A DNA stretch of 64,000 bases from Candidatus Thiodictyon syntrophicum (GCF_002813775.1 NZ_CP020370.1:4489501-4553500); one strand, 5' to 3'. Shown: positions 15,569-24,085, numbered from the stretch's first letter. The notes: generated by a model from the sequence alone, not told the origin. Translations and numbers: made by a program.

Positions 15569-16198
15569 ATGATGAACCACAAGACCCGGATGCTTGTCCT
15601 TAGCCTGGCGATAACCGCCGCTTGCGCGGTCCAGCCCGCGCTGGCCGAGTCGGAGAACGTCATCGTCGGCGGCCCGCTGCCGTTCACCGCCTACGACCGG
15701 GATGGTAACGGCAGTATCAGTGCGCAAGAGTTCAACCGCGTTCACGAGCAGCAGACCAGTGAGCGTGCGGCGGCCGGCGCGCCCATGGGCGGCGTCGCCA
15801 ACACGACGACCTTCGCGGTCTTTGACCGCAATAGCGATGGCCAGGTGACGGCCGCCGAATTCACCACGGTTCAGCCGCCCGCGCCGGCGAGTGGTCCCGG
15901 GACCCAGGGGTCCGGCCCGCAGATGGGGCTCAGTGATGGCGGCGGGGTCGGCATGGCAGGGGCACTGCCCGCCTTCGCCGATCTCGATGAGAATCACGAC
16001 GGCGGCCTCAGTGCGTCTGAATTCAATGACGCACGGGCCAACCGCGTCGTGGAGAAGTCACAACAGGGCTTGCCGATCGGGAGTCTGCGCAATGCCCCGA
16101 CCTTCGAGGCGATCGATCTCAATGGCGACGGACGGATCAGCGCGGAGGAATTCGCCGTGGTCCAGACCCAGCATTCGCAGCCGCAGCCCCAACGCTGA
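15569..16198 (+). CDS. Exported EF-hand calcium-binding protein
   Basis: 209 residues: signal peptide of about 26 residues (LVLSLAITAACAVQPALA, cut before ES) and four EF-hand loops: DRDGNGSISAQEF, DRNSDGQVTAAEF, DENHDGGLSASEF and DLNGDGRISAEEF. Each has the D-x-D/N-x-D/N-G pattern and the final Glu of a calcium site. The first pair and the second pair are separated by a Gly/Pro linker near residues 110-135. Probably a periplasmic calcium sensor or buffer; no enzyme domain. AGAGAG ribosome site. A paralogue of the same plan lies at 22827-23468. Confidence 0.88.
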   Translation: MMNHKTRMLVLSLAITAACAVQPALAESENVIVGGPLPFTAYDRDGNGSISAQEFNRVHEQQTSERAAAGAPMGGVANTTTFAVFDRNSDGQVTAAEFTTVQPPAPASGPGTQGSGPQMGLSDGGGVGMAGALPAFADLDENHDGGLSASEFNDARANRVVEKSQQGLPIGSLRNAPTFEAIDLNGDGRISAEEFAVVQTQHSQPQPQR

Positions 16199-16284
16199 AA
16201 CCAGGGTCGCGCATGACGCATCGCCCCCCGCGGCGGGGGCGACGCCTTAGTAACTAGTCAACAACAAATTAAACACAACACAAC

Positions 16285-16412
<128 letters not shown>

Positions 16413-16460
16413 CAAGCATTCCCTGATCCGGGAGCACTTGGAAGAAATCGCGGTAACACA

Positions 16461-16500
16461 ATACCGGCAGGTCGGACCTTGCGGTCCGACCTGCCGGTAT
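16461..16500. terminator. Perfect 18-bp hairpin between convergent genes
   Basis: ATACCGGCAGGTCGGACC and its exact reverse complement are separated by TTGC. It lies between the plus-strand EF-hand gene and the minus-strand interrupted membrane-protein gene, so a bidirectional stop is plausible, though neither side has a T-run. Confidence 0.55.
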
Positions 16501-16696
16501 TGCACATGCGTTGATCAGGACGGCGTACTGACCGCTAGTACGTGGCTGGCAGCACGCTATCCGACCCGCAGCCCCGATAGGGAGCCCAAGAGTCCAAAGA
16601 GCGACAACAGCCACAGTACCACGACGATGACGACGACCACATTCAAGATCGTCTTGATCTTCCCGTCCATCGGGATATAGTTGTTGATCAGCCATA

Positions 16697-16705
16697 GGGC
16701 GACGC
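16697..16705. repeat. Left target-site duplication of the IS
   Basis: GGGCGACGC at 16697-16705 is repeated exactly at 18666-18674, flanking the IS on both sides. Nine-base duplications are produced by a subset of DDE transposases. Confidence 0.85.
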
Positions 16706-18665
16706 TAGGGTGTTCAATATCTCACCTATATCGCAAATTAAATTCATGCAGTTTTCGTGTTTGACACAAAATCAATGAGAGCACGCCGACGCCGGGCCAG
16801 CATCGACGCACCGAGGTGCGTTGTCGCCCACTGCTCGACATCAATAGTACGCACCGATTCCATCGCCTCCTGAATCAACGGAGTCGCTAGGTCGGCGATG
16901 AAGGCAGGAATCGCAAGCACCAGCTTACCGATCTCCTTGAGCGGCCCCCTGGTGGTGAAGCATTTGTATTTCCCGAAGACCGATTCGATGATATCGGAGG
17001 AGGCCAGCCAGACACTATCAGTCGGGATCTTGGCGGATTCCAATGCGACCTTCGCGAGAATCTGTTGGGTAAAGGCCGCCGCCCGTGGGGTGAGCGTTGA
17101 CGGCGGTGGCAGCGTGGCCTGGAGTGATTCTTGGGAGCCCTGCTGAAGACCCGTGGATTTGAGATGCGACTGAATCAGCTTGGATTGCGCCATCATTTGC
17201 GCGTAATCCACCAGGTCATCCCGGTAGGACAGTAGCCAGGCAAAGCCGTCAAGGAAGCGGCTGTACCCGGCGTCCGCTTGCTGCCAGAACACATCGTCGA
17301 GCGTATCACTCTCGAGGTCTGAGTGTGTCTGCAGTGCCTGGCAAAAAGCCGCCCGGTCGGGATAGCGAATGCCGACGATGGCCCGCAATGGGTGCGCCCG
17401 GGCGGCGCCGAACCGCGCGCACAGGTGCTCCCATGCCGACCACTTCAGGACGTATTGCGCGCGGATCGCGCTGAAGTCGCCGCGATCATGGTAGGCGAGG
17501 ACGCGTTGTGCCCACCGCACATGGACATCCAGATTCATAAAACGCGCCTTGATGCGCTGCCGAGGCGGCAGCAAGAAGGCGAGATCGGTCTGCTGCAAGG
17601 ACGACCACGCGCGGCGACAGTGCGCCAGCAAGGACTCCCAGCGCGCATCTCGGCCCATCTCGGCCTTGAGCCGCGTCGCAATAAGATGCGATATATCATA
17701 AGTATAGACGCAGGCAGTGGCGTGCTCCTGAAACAAGGCGATGCCCTTGTGCAGGTCGCTGCCGTGGTCGGCAACGATCTGGACTGGTGGACCGGTGCGT
17801 TGCGCAACGCGCCTGAGCACTTGTGCGACCCACGCTCCCGTGCTGTGTGTTGTGATCTCCACGGCCAGCACCTGCATGGCGCCGTGACACGGGCTGTAAC
17901 CGCTCTGGGCCAGTGCACTCACCGGAATACCCAGGATGACGAGGCACTTGGACGCCCCCAAGGCGATCGTATGGTCGGCGACGTAGATCCAATCCGTGCG
18001 CCATTGCGGTTGGCGATTGAGAATCGCGAGACCGCAGCGATAGACCCAGTTGAGCACGGTGGTGTGGGCTGGCGCCGCCACCGGGAGTGACGCGCCGAAC
18101 AGATTCAATACCCGCGCCACCCCGCGGCTGCCGAGCCCCGCGTGCAGATACAGCCGCATGGTTAACTGCATGACCATGACCGAATAGTGATGGCCGACCG
18201 GCGGGGACAGCGCAAGGTGTGGTGGCTCATCCGCTGGTTCGTCATCCGCCGGCGCCGCGGCCTCTTCGGCTCCCGTTCGCGCACGCTCCGCCTTTAGCGC
18301 ACGCGCCTTCCACTGCGCGCGGCTGTGCTCCAGATCCCGAATCTTGACCTCCGCGGCCCGCAGGCGCTGCTGCCGCTCCAACGCTTTCGCCTTCCAGGCA
18401 TCACGTGATCGCTGGAACAGGTTGGCCAGACGGCTCGCTGGGCTCTTGAATGCATTCATCACGTCGTGCGTGCTCCGGCAAGGCGGTCAGATCACCGCGC
18501 CAGTAGACTGATCAAGCGTTCGTCGTTTGTCAACGGCTTGGCATGAGAAAGTGTCGCACGCGTCATCGTACTCCCCCAAGCACAGAACCGACCGCCGGGC
18601 CTTCCAGGCAACACGCTTCTTGCATCGACTTTTCGGCGCCTTTTTAGGTCAGATTGAACACCCTA
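16706..18665 (-). mobile_element. Complete insertion sequence, 1,960 bp
   Basis: The ends are inverted: left TAGGGTGTTCAAT at 16706, right ATTGAACACCCTA ending at 18665, 13 bp perfect and then imperfect for about 10 more. It carries one minus-strand DDE transposase and about 200 non-coding bases after 18462. Flanking 9-bp direct repeats and the restored host frame define the boundaries to the base. I cannot name the IS family from memory. Confidence 0.85.
16744..18462 (-). CDS. IS transposase (DDE type, family not recognised)
   Basis: 572 residues. A basic coiled N-terminus (residues 10-65, KAKALERQQRLRAAEVKIRD) precedes a hydrophobic helical segment and a DDE RNase-H-like core: WIYVADHTIALGA (Asp163), QIVADHGSDLHKG (Asp232/Asp236) and SSDIIESVFGKYK (Glu493). 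The wide spacing between second Asp and Glu suggests a large insertion domain. It reads intact from start to stop, so the element may still be active. Base composition is slightly less GC-rich than its neighbours. Confidence 0.8.
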   Translation of the reverse strand: MMNAFKSPASRLANLFQRSRDAWKAKALERQQRLRAAEVKIRDLEHSRAQWKARALKAERARTGAEEAAAPADDEPADEPPHLALSPPVGHHYSVMVMQLTMRLYLHAGLGSRGVARVLNLFGASLPVAAPAHTTVLNWVYRCGLAILNRQPQWRTDWIYVADHTIALGASKCLVILGIPVSALAQSGYSPCHGAMQVLAVEITTHSTGAWVAQVLRRVAQRTGPPVQIVADHGSDLHKGIALFQEHATACVYTYDISHLIATRLKAEMGRDARWESLLAHCRRAWSSLQQTDLAFLLPPRQRIKARFMNLDVHVRWAQRVLAYHDRGDFSAIRAQYVLKWSAWEHLCARFGAARAHPLRAIVGIRYPDRAAFCQALQTHSDLESDTLDDVFWQQADAGYSRFLDGFAWLLSYRDDLVDYAQMMAQSKLIQSHLKSTGLQQGSQESLQATLPPPSTLTPRAAAFTQQILAKVALESAKIPTDSVWLASSDIIESVFGKYKCFTTRGPLKEIGKLVLAIPAFIADLATPLIQEAMESVRTIDVEQWATTHLGASMLARRRRALIDFVSNTKTA

Positions 18666-18674
18666 GGGCGACGC
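18666..18674. repeat. Right target-site duplication of the IS
   Basis: Second copy of GGGCGACGC; see 16697-16705. Confidence 0.85.
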
Positions 18675-18714
18675 CTACGACGACGAGGGTAACAATCAAG
18701 GAAACCAATGGCAT

Positions 18715-19037
18715 GACAATTCTCCAATCAGGTTGCAGCAGCAGGTATTCTGCGGTTGTCTTCGGTGCGATCGGCAGCGGCTTTGGTCGGCTCGCACCCT
18801 GCCTCGGCAATGGCTGAGGAGAGAGTCCGCTGCGATGTTCCCCACTATAGGCCCACGGATGGGCTCAGTCGGTGCGCCGCAGAACATAGCGCGCAGACCG
18901 CAACCAGGCCCGGAAACCGGAACACAACCCAGGGCGCTGCGTCTTAAACCCGGAAAAAGCAGTTTTAGGTTAAATGGCCAGATCAGGCCCCTGGAGGGCT
19001 CAGCATTGAGGGAGTTTCAGCGGCCTGTGGGGCTGCA
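18715..19037. other. Gap between the interrupted membrane-protein gene and grrM
   Basis: 323 bases. It contains the ribosome site and presumably the promoter of the split gene on the minus strand and the 3' end of the RiPP operon. I see no further gene, and no clear terminator for grrM. Confidence 0.4.
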
Positions 19038-20204
19038 TCACTCCCCTCGCCCCCCGCCCGACGCCCCACTGCTATGGGCCGCGCTCGCGCGGGCCTGCCG
19101 CGCCGCGGCGCCCGCCAGGTGGCCGAACAGGGCCTGATAGAGGGCGCAATGGGGGTCCTTCTCAAACAGGGTCCCATGCACCGAGAAGGCCCGCACCGGG
19201 CAGCCGCCGTGGCACAGGGCCAGGTAGTCGCAGGCGATGCAGTCACGCGCGACCAGTGCCATGGGGCGTTGGTGAAAGCGCTCCACGACCGCACTGGCGG
19301 CGAGCAACTCGCTCAGGCTTGCGCACTCGAAGATGTTGCCGAACCGGTAGTCCGGGTAGCTCGTGACCCAACAGTCGCACTGGGCGACATGACCGCGGGC
19401 GTCGATACAGAGAATGTGATTGGCACAGTCGTCGGTCCAGATGCAGGGCAGGACCGTCGGCGTTCCGCTGAAATAGGCCAATAGCTCATCGAAGGGGCCG
19501 ACCCGGACCCCATCGCGTTCGCCGCGCGCCAGCCAGACCTCGGCCAGGTCGATATAGAAGCCGATGAGCGCCGCGCTGCCCGTCGGCAACAGGCCCTTCG
19601 CCTGGTTGGACTCACCCCCGGGAAAAGGCGTATTGACCTGAAAGCTGCGAATACCGAGTTCATCGACGAAATGGCGGTAGAAGCGCTCGGCGCCGAGTTC
19701 CAGAGTCGCCGCGTTGGGCACCGCGATAACCCCCACCTCGATGCCCGCGGCGCGTGCCAGGCGCACCTTGCGCGTCCAGACCGCGTTGTAGTCGGCGGCG
19801 TCCTGCCCCCGGCGGCGCCGGTAGAGGTTGGGATAGTCCAGTGAGGTGCTGACGTTGTTGTCGAACATCTCGCGGATCACCGGATTCCACTTCGGGCTGT
19901 AACCAATCATGTTGGTCTGCAATCCGTGGGTCACGCTACGCCCGCGCGCCGCGGCGGCCGCCGCGATCAGGGCCTGGGCCCGGGCGAACCAGGACGGCGG
20001 CAGGGTCATGGCCTCACCGCCCTGCCAGTGGATCATGAGCCCGGCGATGTCCTGTTCGACGAGATGATCCAATACCTTGTCGATCAGTTCCTGTAGGCGC
20101 TCCAGGGACAGCCGGTCGTTGGTCTTGACCTCGAAGCAGTAGTCACAGTCAGCATTGCATTGGAGCGTCGGGAGGAGGATCAGTGAAAAGACCTTGGTAC
20201 TCAT
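19038..20204 (-). CDS. grrM: Cyclophane-forming radical SAM/SPASM peptide maturase (GrrM/OscB type)
   Basis: 388 residues. The radical SAM motif CNADCDYC (Cys16, 20, 23) sits in LLPTLQCNADCDYCFEV, followed by HWQGGEAM and other SAM-binding turns. The C-terminal SPASM region has paired cysteines: LPCIWTDDC, CDCW, CIACDYLALCHGGCP and DPHC, enough for two auxiliary [4Fe-4S] clusters. With the WxN-repeat peptide at 21127-21420 this is the GRRM arrangement, in which the enzyme joins a Trp ring carbon to the beta-carbon of the third residue to make a three-residue cyclophane. Cytoplasmic. It starts seven bases after the accessory gene. Identification is by motif and context. Confidence 0.82.
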   Translation of the reverse strand: MSTKVFSLILLPTLQCNADCDYCFEVKTNDRLSLERLQELIDKVLDHLVEQDIAGLMIHWQGGEAMTLPPSWFARAQALIAAAAAARGRSVTHGLQTNMIGYSPKWNPVIREMFDNNVSTSLDYPNLYRRRRGQDAADYNAVWTRKVRLARAAGIEVGVIAVPNAATLELGAERFYRHFVDELGIRSFQVNTPFPGGESNQAKGLLPTGSAALIGFYIDLAEVWLARGERDGVRVGPFDELLAYFSGTPTVLPCIWTDDCANHILCIDARGHVAQCDCWVTSYPDYRFGNIFECASLSELLAASAVVERFHQRPMALVARDCIACDYLALCHGGCPVRAFSVHGTLFEKDPHCALYQALFGHLAGAAARQARASAAHSSGASGGGRGE

Positions 20205-20211
20205 GGCGCGG

Positions 20212-21033
20212 TCAACCCCGCGACGCGGCGAAAGCGGCGAGCCCGGCGCGCAGTTCGGCCGCCGCCGCGTGCAGTTCGGCGAACAGCGACTTCACACCGG
20301 TGCAGTCGGCGTCGGACCGGGGCCATTTGAAATAGGCGCCGCAGGGGGCGAGCCAGGGGCAGTCGCGACACTCGGCCCCGGCGGCGACCAGCCCCGCGCG
20401 CCACGCCGTCACGCACGCGGGACCTTGGTCGGGCGCTACCTGGCCCTGGTCGTCCAGGATGAGGACCTCGGCCTGGTCACGCTCCAGCAATGCCCAGAGA
20501 TCGACCGGGGTGTCGTGCAGGAAGGCCAGCAACAGGCCGTGAAAGGGCTCCACCGGCTGGGCGACCGTGGGATTGTAGAGGTATCCTGCGAGTGCCTCCT
20601 GCAGTTCCGCGACCACCGCGGGAGACGCCTGATGCCCCGCCAGACGGACCGCAAAGCCGAGTGAGACCGCCAGCTTGACGGCCCGCGCCACCCCCGGGAG
20701 CAGCGCGATCGTCACGCGCACCGGATGGCGGTCCAGCAATCCGGTACATCGGTAAAGCAGGGGGAGTTGGGTTGCCGGGTCGGCCATCAGCAGGTCGATG
20801 GCCAGCCCCTCACCCCAGTGGACCAAGGGCCCCAGGTCCGCCGTCAGGTCCGTGACCTGCAGGAACAACACCCTTGATGGCACGGCGGGCCCGAGCAGGG
20901 TCCGGGCCGCCGCGGGATCGGCGGTGCGCAGGATCACGCGACGGTCGGGGCAGGCCTGAAACAGGGTCGCGGGAATGCTGAAAACGGTCTGCTCCGGATG
21001 ATCCCCGGACGGGATCGGTGTCTGGTGTGACAC
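20212..21033 (-). CDS. Accessory protein of the grr cluster with a SPASM-like Cys motif but no radical SAM site
   Basis: 273 residues, not recognised. Residues 30-200 alternate beta and alpha segments (RRVILRTADP, RVLFLQVTDL, GLAIDLLMADP, VRVTIALLPG, GFAVRLAG), resembling a degenerate radical SAM barrel, but the CxxxCxxC motif is absent. The C-terminus has five cysteines (Cys207, 222, 225, 231, 244) in ECRDCPWLAPCGAYF and SDADC, like the C-terminal half of a SPASM domain, so it probably binds an Fe-S cluster. It lies between grrA and grrM and nearly abuts grrM. It may be a non-catalytic partner delivering the peptide or electrons. Confidence 0.6.
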   Translation of the reverse strand: MSHQTPIPSGDHPEQTVFSIPATLFQACPDRRVILRTADPAAARTLLGPAVPSRVLFLQVTDLTADLGPLVHWGEGLAIDLLMADPATQLPLLYRCTGLLDRHPVRVTIALLPGVARAVKLAVSLGFAVRLAGHQASPAVVAELQEALAGYLYNPTVAQPVEPFHGLLLAFLHDTPVDLWALLERDQAEVLILDDQGQVAPDQGPACVTAWRAGLVAAGAECRDCPWLAPCGAYFKWPRSDADCTGVKSLFAELHAAAAELRAGLAAFAASRG

Positions 21034-21126
21034 GGTGGCCTGCTCCCCGCGGCGTCGGGGCGCCGCCTTGATGACTGGCCAGCCCCGGCGCTATCGCCCC
21101 GGGGCCGGGTGACAACCGGGCCTCGC

Positions 21127-21420
21127 TCAGCGCCGGTTGATCCAACTGCCGCCGCGGCCGCCGCCGTTGCGGTTGACCCAACCGCCGCCGCCACGGCGAT
21201 TGACCCAGCCGCCGCCGCGGCGGTTGATCCAGCCGCCGCGGCGGTTGAGCCAGCCCGCCTCGGCGTCCGACTGCGGCACCGCCAGGCCGCCGAAGATGGC
21301 GGCGCCGATCACGATCTTCGACCAGCGGCCCATGCCGATCAGGAAACCCCGACGGCTTTGCAGTTCGTCGTCGGTCAGTTCGGCCTCTGAGCCGGAGTCA
21401 GTAACGGATTTGTCGCTCAT
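21127..21420 (-). CDS. grrA: GrrA/OscA1-type precursor of a cyclophane-containing RiPP
   Basis: 97 residues from the ATG at 21420. The leader (residues 1-55) contains ELTDDELQSRRGFLIGMGRW and a hydrophobic stretch KIVIGAAIFGGLAV ending in AEA, which resembles an export signal with twin arginines. The core carries five W-x-N motifs: WLN 57-59, WIN 64-66, WVN 72-74, WVN 81-83, WIN 93-95, each followed by R(R/N) and separated by Gly runs. W-x-N is the substrate of three-residue cyclophane synthases, so up to five crosslinks are expected. It precedes the accessory protein and GrrM on the same strand. The product's activity is unknown. Confidence 0.85.
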   Translation of the reverse strand: MSDKSVTDSGSEAELTDDELQSRRGFLIGMGRWSKIVIGAAIFGGLAVPQSDAEAGWLNRRGGWINRRGGGWVNRRGGGGWVNRNGGGRGGSWINRR

Positions 21421-21591
21421 AGTGATTCTCGTTAGGTGTATTGCCAAAGGGCCTCATCGCTCGTCTTGTGGTTCTGCGGCACCTCCACCCGGGCCAACGG
21501 CCGGGGGGATAAGGAACGGTTCACTAACAGGCAAACAGGTCTATTTAGAGAATGCCTTACTAAGCACTCACTGACGGCGCGGCGCCGCCCT

Positions 21592-22344
21592 TCAGTCCGG
21601 ACGCCGGTGGACCCCGTCCAGCCAGCGGCGCAGATCCCCCGCCCAGCCGTCGAAGGCCTGGCGCGCATAGGCCCAGGTGGAATAGGACTTCACATAGTCC
21701 CCAACCCCGGTCGTGACGGCGCCGGTGAGACCCCCGCTGGTATCGACCACATATTTGCGCCCAACCCGGTTGTCCGCGTACTCCGCGACCACCTGCTGGT
21801 TCTGGGCGTCGATCAGCATCCCGGCGATGCCGGTGCGACCCAGGTAGGCGGTGGAACCCGCGGGGCGGCCGGCCACCGGACCGGACGCCAGGTCGGCGAC
21901 CGTGGCATAGGGGACCACCAGTGCGGCCACACTATAGGCGGGCTTGGTCGGTACCAGGTCGGTGATGGCAATGCGCAGCTTCAGCACCCCGGGGCCGGGT
22001 TTGCTGACCACCTGGTAGGTGGGGCCCAGGGCCTTGGTGATCGCCTGCTGCAGGTAATCGGCCAGGGCCTTCAACTCAGCGGGATCGACCGTCTTGTAGG
22101 CGGCGTCGTCAGCCAGCCGGACCTGGATGGGCTCGATCAGGAACCGCTGGTAGCGCGCCAACTCCGCCCCGGGGTCGATCCACACCAGCGCCCCGCTCGC
22201 ATTGGGTGCGGGGCGCAACCGCTCCGGCTGGCTCAGAAAGTCCGCGTAGGCCGCCCGGTGGCCGCCGCCGTGGGTGGTCGCGCAGCCCCCCGTCAGCAGC
22301 AGGGCCGCCAGCGCGATCGGGGTCAGCAAGGTCTTCAAGGGCAT
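21592..22344 (-). CDS. DUF3313 family outer-membrane lipoprotein
   Basis: 250 residues. The lipoprotein signal LLLTGGC has Cys at residue 21. The body has DUF3313 features: an N-terminal DFLSQPERLRP-like segment, an ALVWIDPGAEL strand, YQRFLIEPIQV, and a Gly-rich end (GGLTGAVTTGVGDYVKSYST). Expected in the outer membrane facing the periplasm; function unknown. It lies upstream of grrA on the same strand with a 171-base gap, so it may or may not belong to the RiPP operon. Confidence 0.82.
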   Translation of the reverse strand: MPLKTLLTPIALAALLLTGGCATTHGGGHRAAYADFLSQPERLRPAPNASGALVWIDPGAELARYQRFLIEPIQVRLADDAAYKTVDPAELKALADYLQQAITKALGPTYQVVSKPGPGVLKLRIAITDLVPTKPAYSVAALVVPYATVADLASGPVAGRPAGSTAYLGRTGIAGMLIDAQNQQVVAEYADNRVGRKYVVDTSGGLTGAVTTGVGDYVKSYSTWAYARQAFDGWAGDLRRWLDGVHRRPD

Positions 22345-22826
22345 GTTCCGCTCAAGGTTCCGGGACGCCGCGGACCGCGGCAGTGCCGCCTCTGGCGTAG
22401 CCGACGCACGTACGTGGCACGCCGATCACGAGGCACGCCGCTCATTTTACGCCAGTTTGCCGCCGCACCGGGGCTGGGATGTGGCCGCCCGCGGCTGGGC
22501 ACCGGCACGCGGCGGCGGCCGTGCACAGCGGCCCGCTGCCGTTAAGTTAAGCGCCGCCGCCCAATCGCCTGGAGTCCAAGGCTTCAGCTTTGGAGCGCGC
22601 CAAGGCTGAAGCCTTGGACTCCAGGCCGAGGCGACGCGGTCGGCGAGTACGCCTTAGCCTAATGGCAGTGGCACACCGCCCGCTACGTTACTGAATTGGC
22701 TTTTCGTTTCTCGCCTTTTCGTAACGCCTTATTTGCCAGCCCCCTCGAAAAACGAGGAACCGAAAATAAAAAACCGTTACGGCTATCCCAGGGCGCCGGC
22801 CGCGGCCGGGACTCCCGATCAGGATA
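22345..22826. other. Gene-free region with a long inverted repeat
   Basis: 482 bases. The notable content is the CCTGGAGTCCAAGGCTTCAG inverted repeat (22568-22625). Upstream of it are the lipoprotein promoter region and GC-rich sequence; downstream, at 22690-22790, a less GC-rich stretch with no convincing frame. Confidence 0.5.
22568..22625. repeat. Inverted repeat, CCTGGAGTCCAAGGCT family, copy 1
   Basis: Arms 22568-22593 and 22600-22625 pair over 26 bases with one mismatch. The left arm and about 30 bases before it resemble 60578-60631, so this is a dispersed element. Confidence 0.75.
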
Positions 22827-23468
22827 TCAGGGTTGCGACATCATTTGCCCGCGATGCGCGGCCTGGCTGGCGGCGAATTCGTCTGGCGTCACCTGGCCAT
22901 TGCCGTCGGTGTCGATAGCACTGAAAGCAGGTGCCTTGCCGGCATTGCGCATCGCATACCCCTGGGCCGCACGCTCGGCCATGCGCTTGGCCCGCGCCTC
23001 ATAGAATTCCGTTTCGGTCAGAGTGCCATCTCCGTTGAGGTCGAACTCGGCGAAGACCGGCATGTTGCGGCCCATACCCATTCCGCGACCACCAGGCCCC
23101 ATACCACCGCCGGGGCCAGCCCCGGGTCCCGCGCCCATCCCCGGACGGCCCTGCATGAGCGCCTGGCGTCCGGCCTGGAACTCCTCGCTGGTCAAGCGGC
23201 CGTCGCCGTTGCGATCGAAGTCGGCGAAGGTCGGCGCCGTGGCCGCACCACGCATGGGTGCGCCTTGGGCCGCGCGCGCGGCCATGTGCGCCCCGTGAGC
23301 GGTCGTGAACTCCTGCTCGGTAACGGCCCCATCGCCGTTCTTGTCCAGTTCGGAGAAGGTCATGGGACCGGGTGGCGCCGGGGCCTGCGCCGCCAGGGTG
23401 CCGGGTAGTAACAGGCAGGCGATGGCCAGGATCAAGCCGCGGGTGATCGTTTCGGTTTGGTGTTTCAT
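22827..23468 (-). CDS. Exported EF-hand protein, second copy
   Basis: 213 residues. Signal peptide LILAIACLLLPGTLAAQ, then four EF-hand loops: DKNGDGAVTEQEF, DRNGDGRLTSEEF, DLNGDGTLTETEF and DTDGNGQVTPDEF, with a Gly/Met/Arg/Pro-rich linker (MGAGPGAGPGGGMGPGG) separating the pairs. Same architecture as the 15569-16198 protein but only moderately similar. It follows the DUF2202 gene by five bases, so the two are cotranscribed. Confidence 0.88.
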   Translation of the reverse strand: MKHQTETITRGLILAIACLLLPGTLAAQAPAPPGPMTFSELDKNGDGAVTEQEFTTAHGAHMAARAAQGAPMRGAATAPTFADFDRNGDGRLTSEEFQAGRQALMQGRPGMGAGPGAGPGGGMGPGGRGMGMGRNMPVFAEFDLNGDGTLTETEFYEARAKRMAERAAQGYAMRNAGKAPAFSAIDTDGNGQVTPDEFAASQAAHRGQMMSQP

Positions 23469-23473
23469 CTAGG

Positions 23474-24085
23474 TTATCCTCCAACGATCGCGTCGAAAAG
23501 CGCCTCGTCGATGTATTGTGGCTGGTATTGCACGCCGGCTGCCCGCAGCAGCTTGACAAAGGCACGCAGGTGGTTCTTCGACCCCTCCATGAGGTTCTGG
23601 TAGGTGGTCTTGAGCGCCGCCTGGTCGGTATCGGCGATGGCCGTCTGCAGGTCGCTGATGTCCATATCCTCGATGGTCGCACCCACCGTCAGCGCCTGAA
23701 CCGGGGACGTCAACCCGCTGGCCGACAGTTCGTCATAGGCGTTCTGCAAGTCGGTGTTGGTGAAGTCGCCCTCTCCCGGCAGGGCGGGATCGGTCAATCC
23801 GTAGGTCCGGATCTTAGCACCGAGCGCATCGAAGTGGATCTGCTCCGAGGCGGCGATCTGCGAGAACACTGGTGTCTTCCAGCGCGCGTAGAGCTTGAAG
23901 TAGACATCGCGGGCGACCTTTTCCTCTTCGCGCATCTTGAGCAAGTCGTCAGCGGCAACAGTGCTGAGGCTGGGGACCGTCACCGGGATTTGCGACGCGC
24001 CTGGGCTGTTGGGTCCCTTGGCCATGACCGGACCGGCGCCAACGCAGGCGAGAATGACCAGGGAGCTTAGTATACGAGTTTTCAT
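23474..24085 (-). CDS. Exported DUF2202 (ferritin-like) protein
   Basis: 203 residues: signal peptide ending PVMAK, then a four-helix ferritin-like domain. Conserved segments are LLKMREEEKVARDVYFKLY, IAASEQIHFDALGAKI, LQTAIADTDQAALKTTYQNL and GSKNHLRAFVKLL; the Glu and His residues could form a di-iron site. DUF2202 proteins are periplasmic or archaeal and uncharacterised. It is the first gene of a two-gene unit with the EF-hand protein, suggesting a metal-related periplasmic function. Confidence 0.85.
   Translation of the reverse strand: MKTRILSSLVILACVGAGPVMAKGPNSPGASQIPVTVPSLSTVAADDLLKMREEEKVARDVYFKLYARWKTPVFSQIAASEQIHFDALGAKIRTYGLTDPALPGEGDFTNTDLQNAYDELSASGLTSPVQALTVGATIEDMDISDLQTAIADTDQAALKTTYQNLMEGSKNHLRAFVKLLRAAGVQYQPQYIDEALFDAIVGG

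Larger units (their letters stand above)
16557..18714 (-). pseudogene. Thivi_2564-family small membrane protein, split by an IS
   Basis: Removing the IS (16706-18665) and one copy of the 9-bp target duplication restores one intact minus-strand frame: ATG at 18714 with a GGAGAA ribosome site, N-terminus MPLVSLIVTLVVVGVAL (18666-18714), joined exactly to WLINNYIPMDGKIKTILN and VVVVIVVVLWLL, stop at 16557. This is a two-helix inner-membrane protein of the family named from Thiocystis violascens, common and uncharacterised in Chromatiaceae. The insertion falls at the end of the first membrane helix, so no functional product is expected. The frame is otherwise undamaged, implying a recent event. 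Confidence 0.85.
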
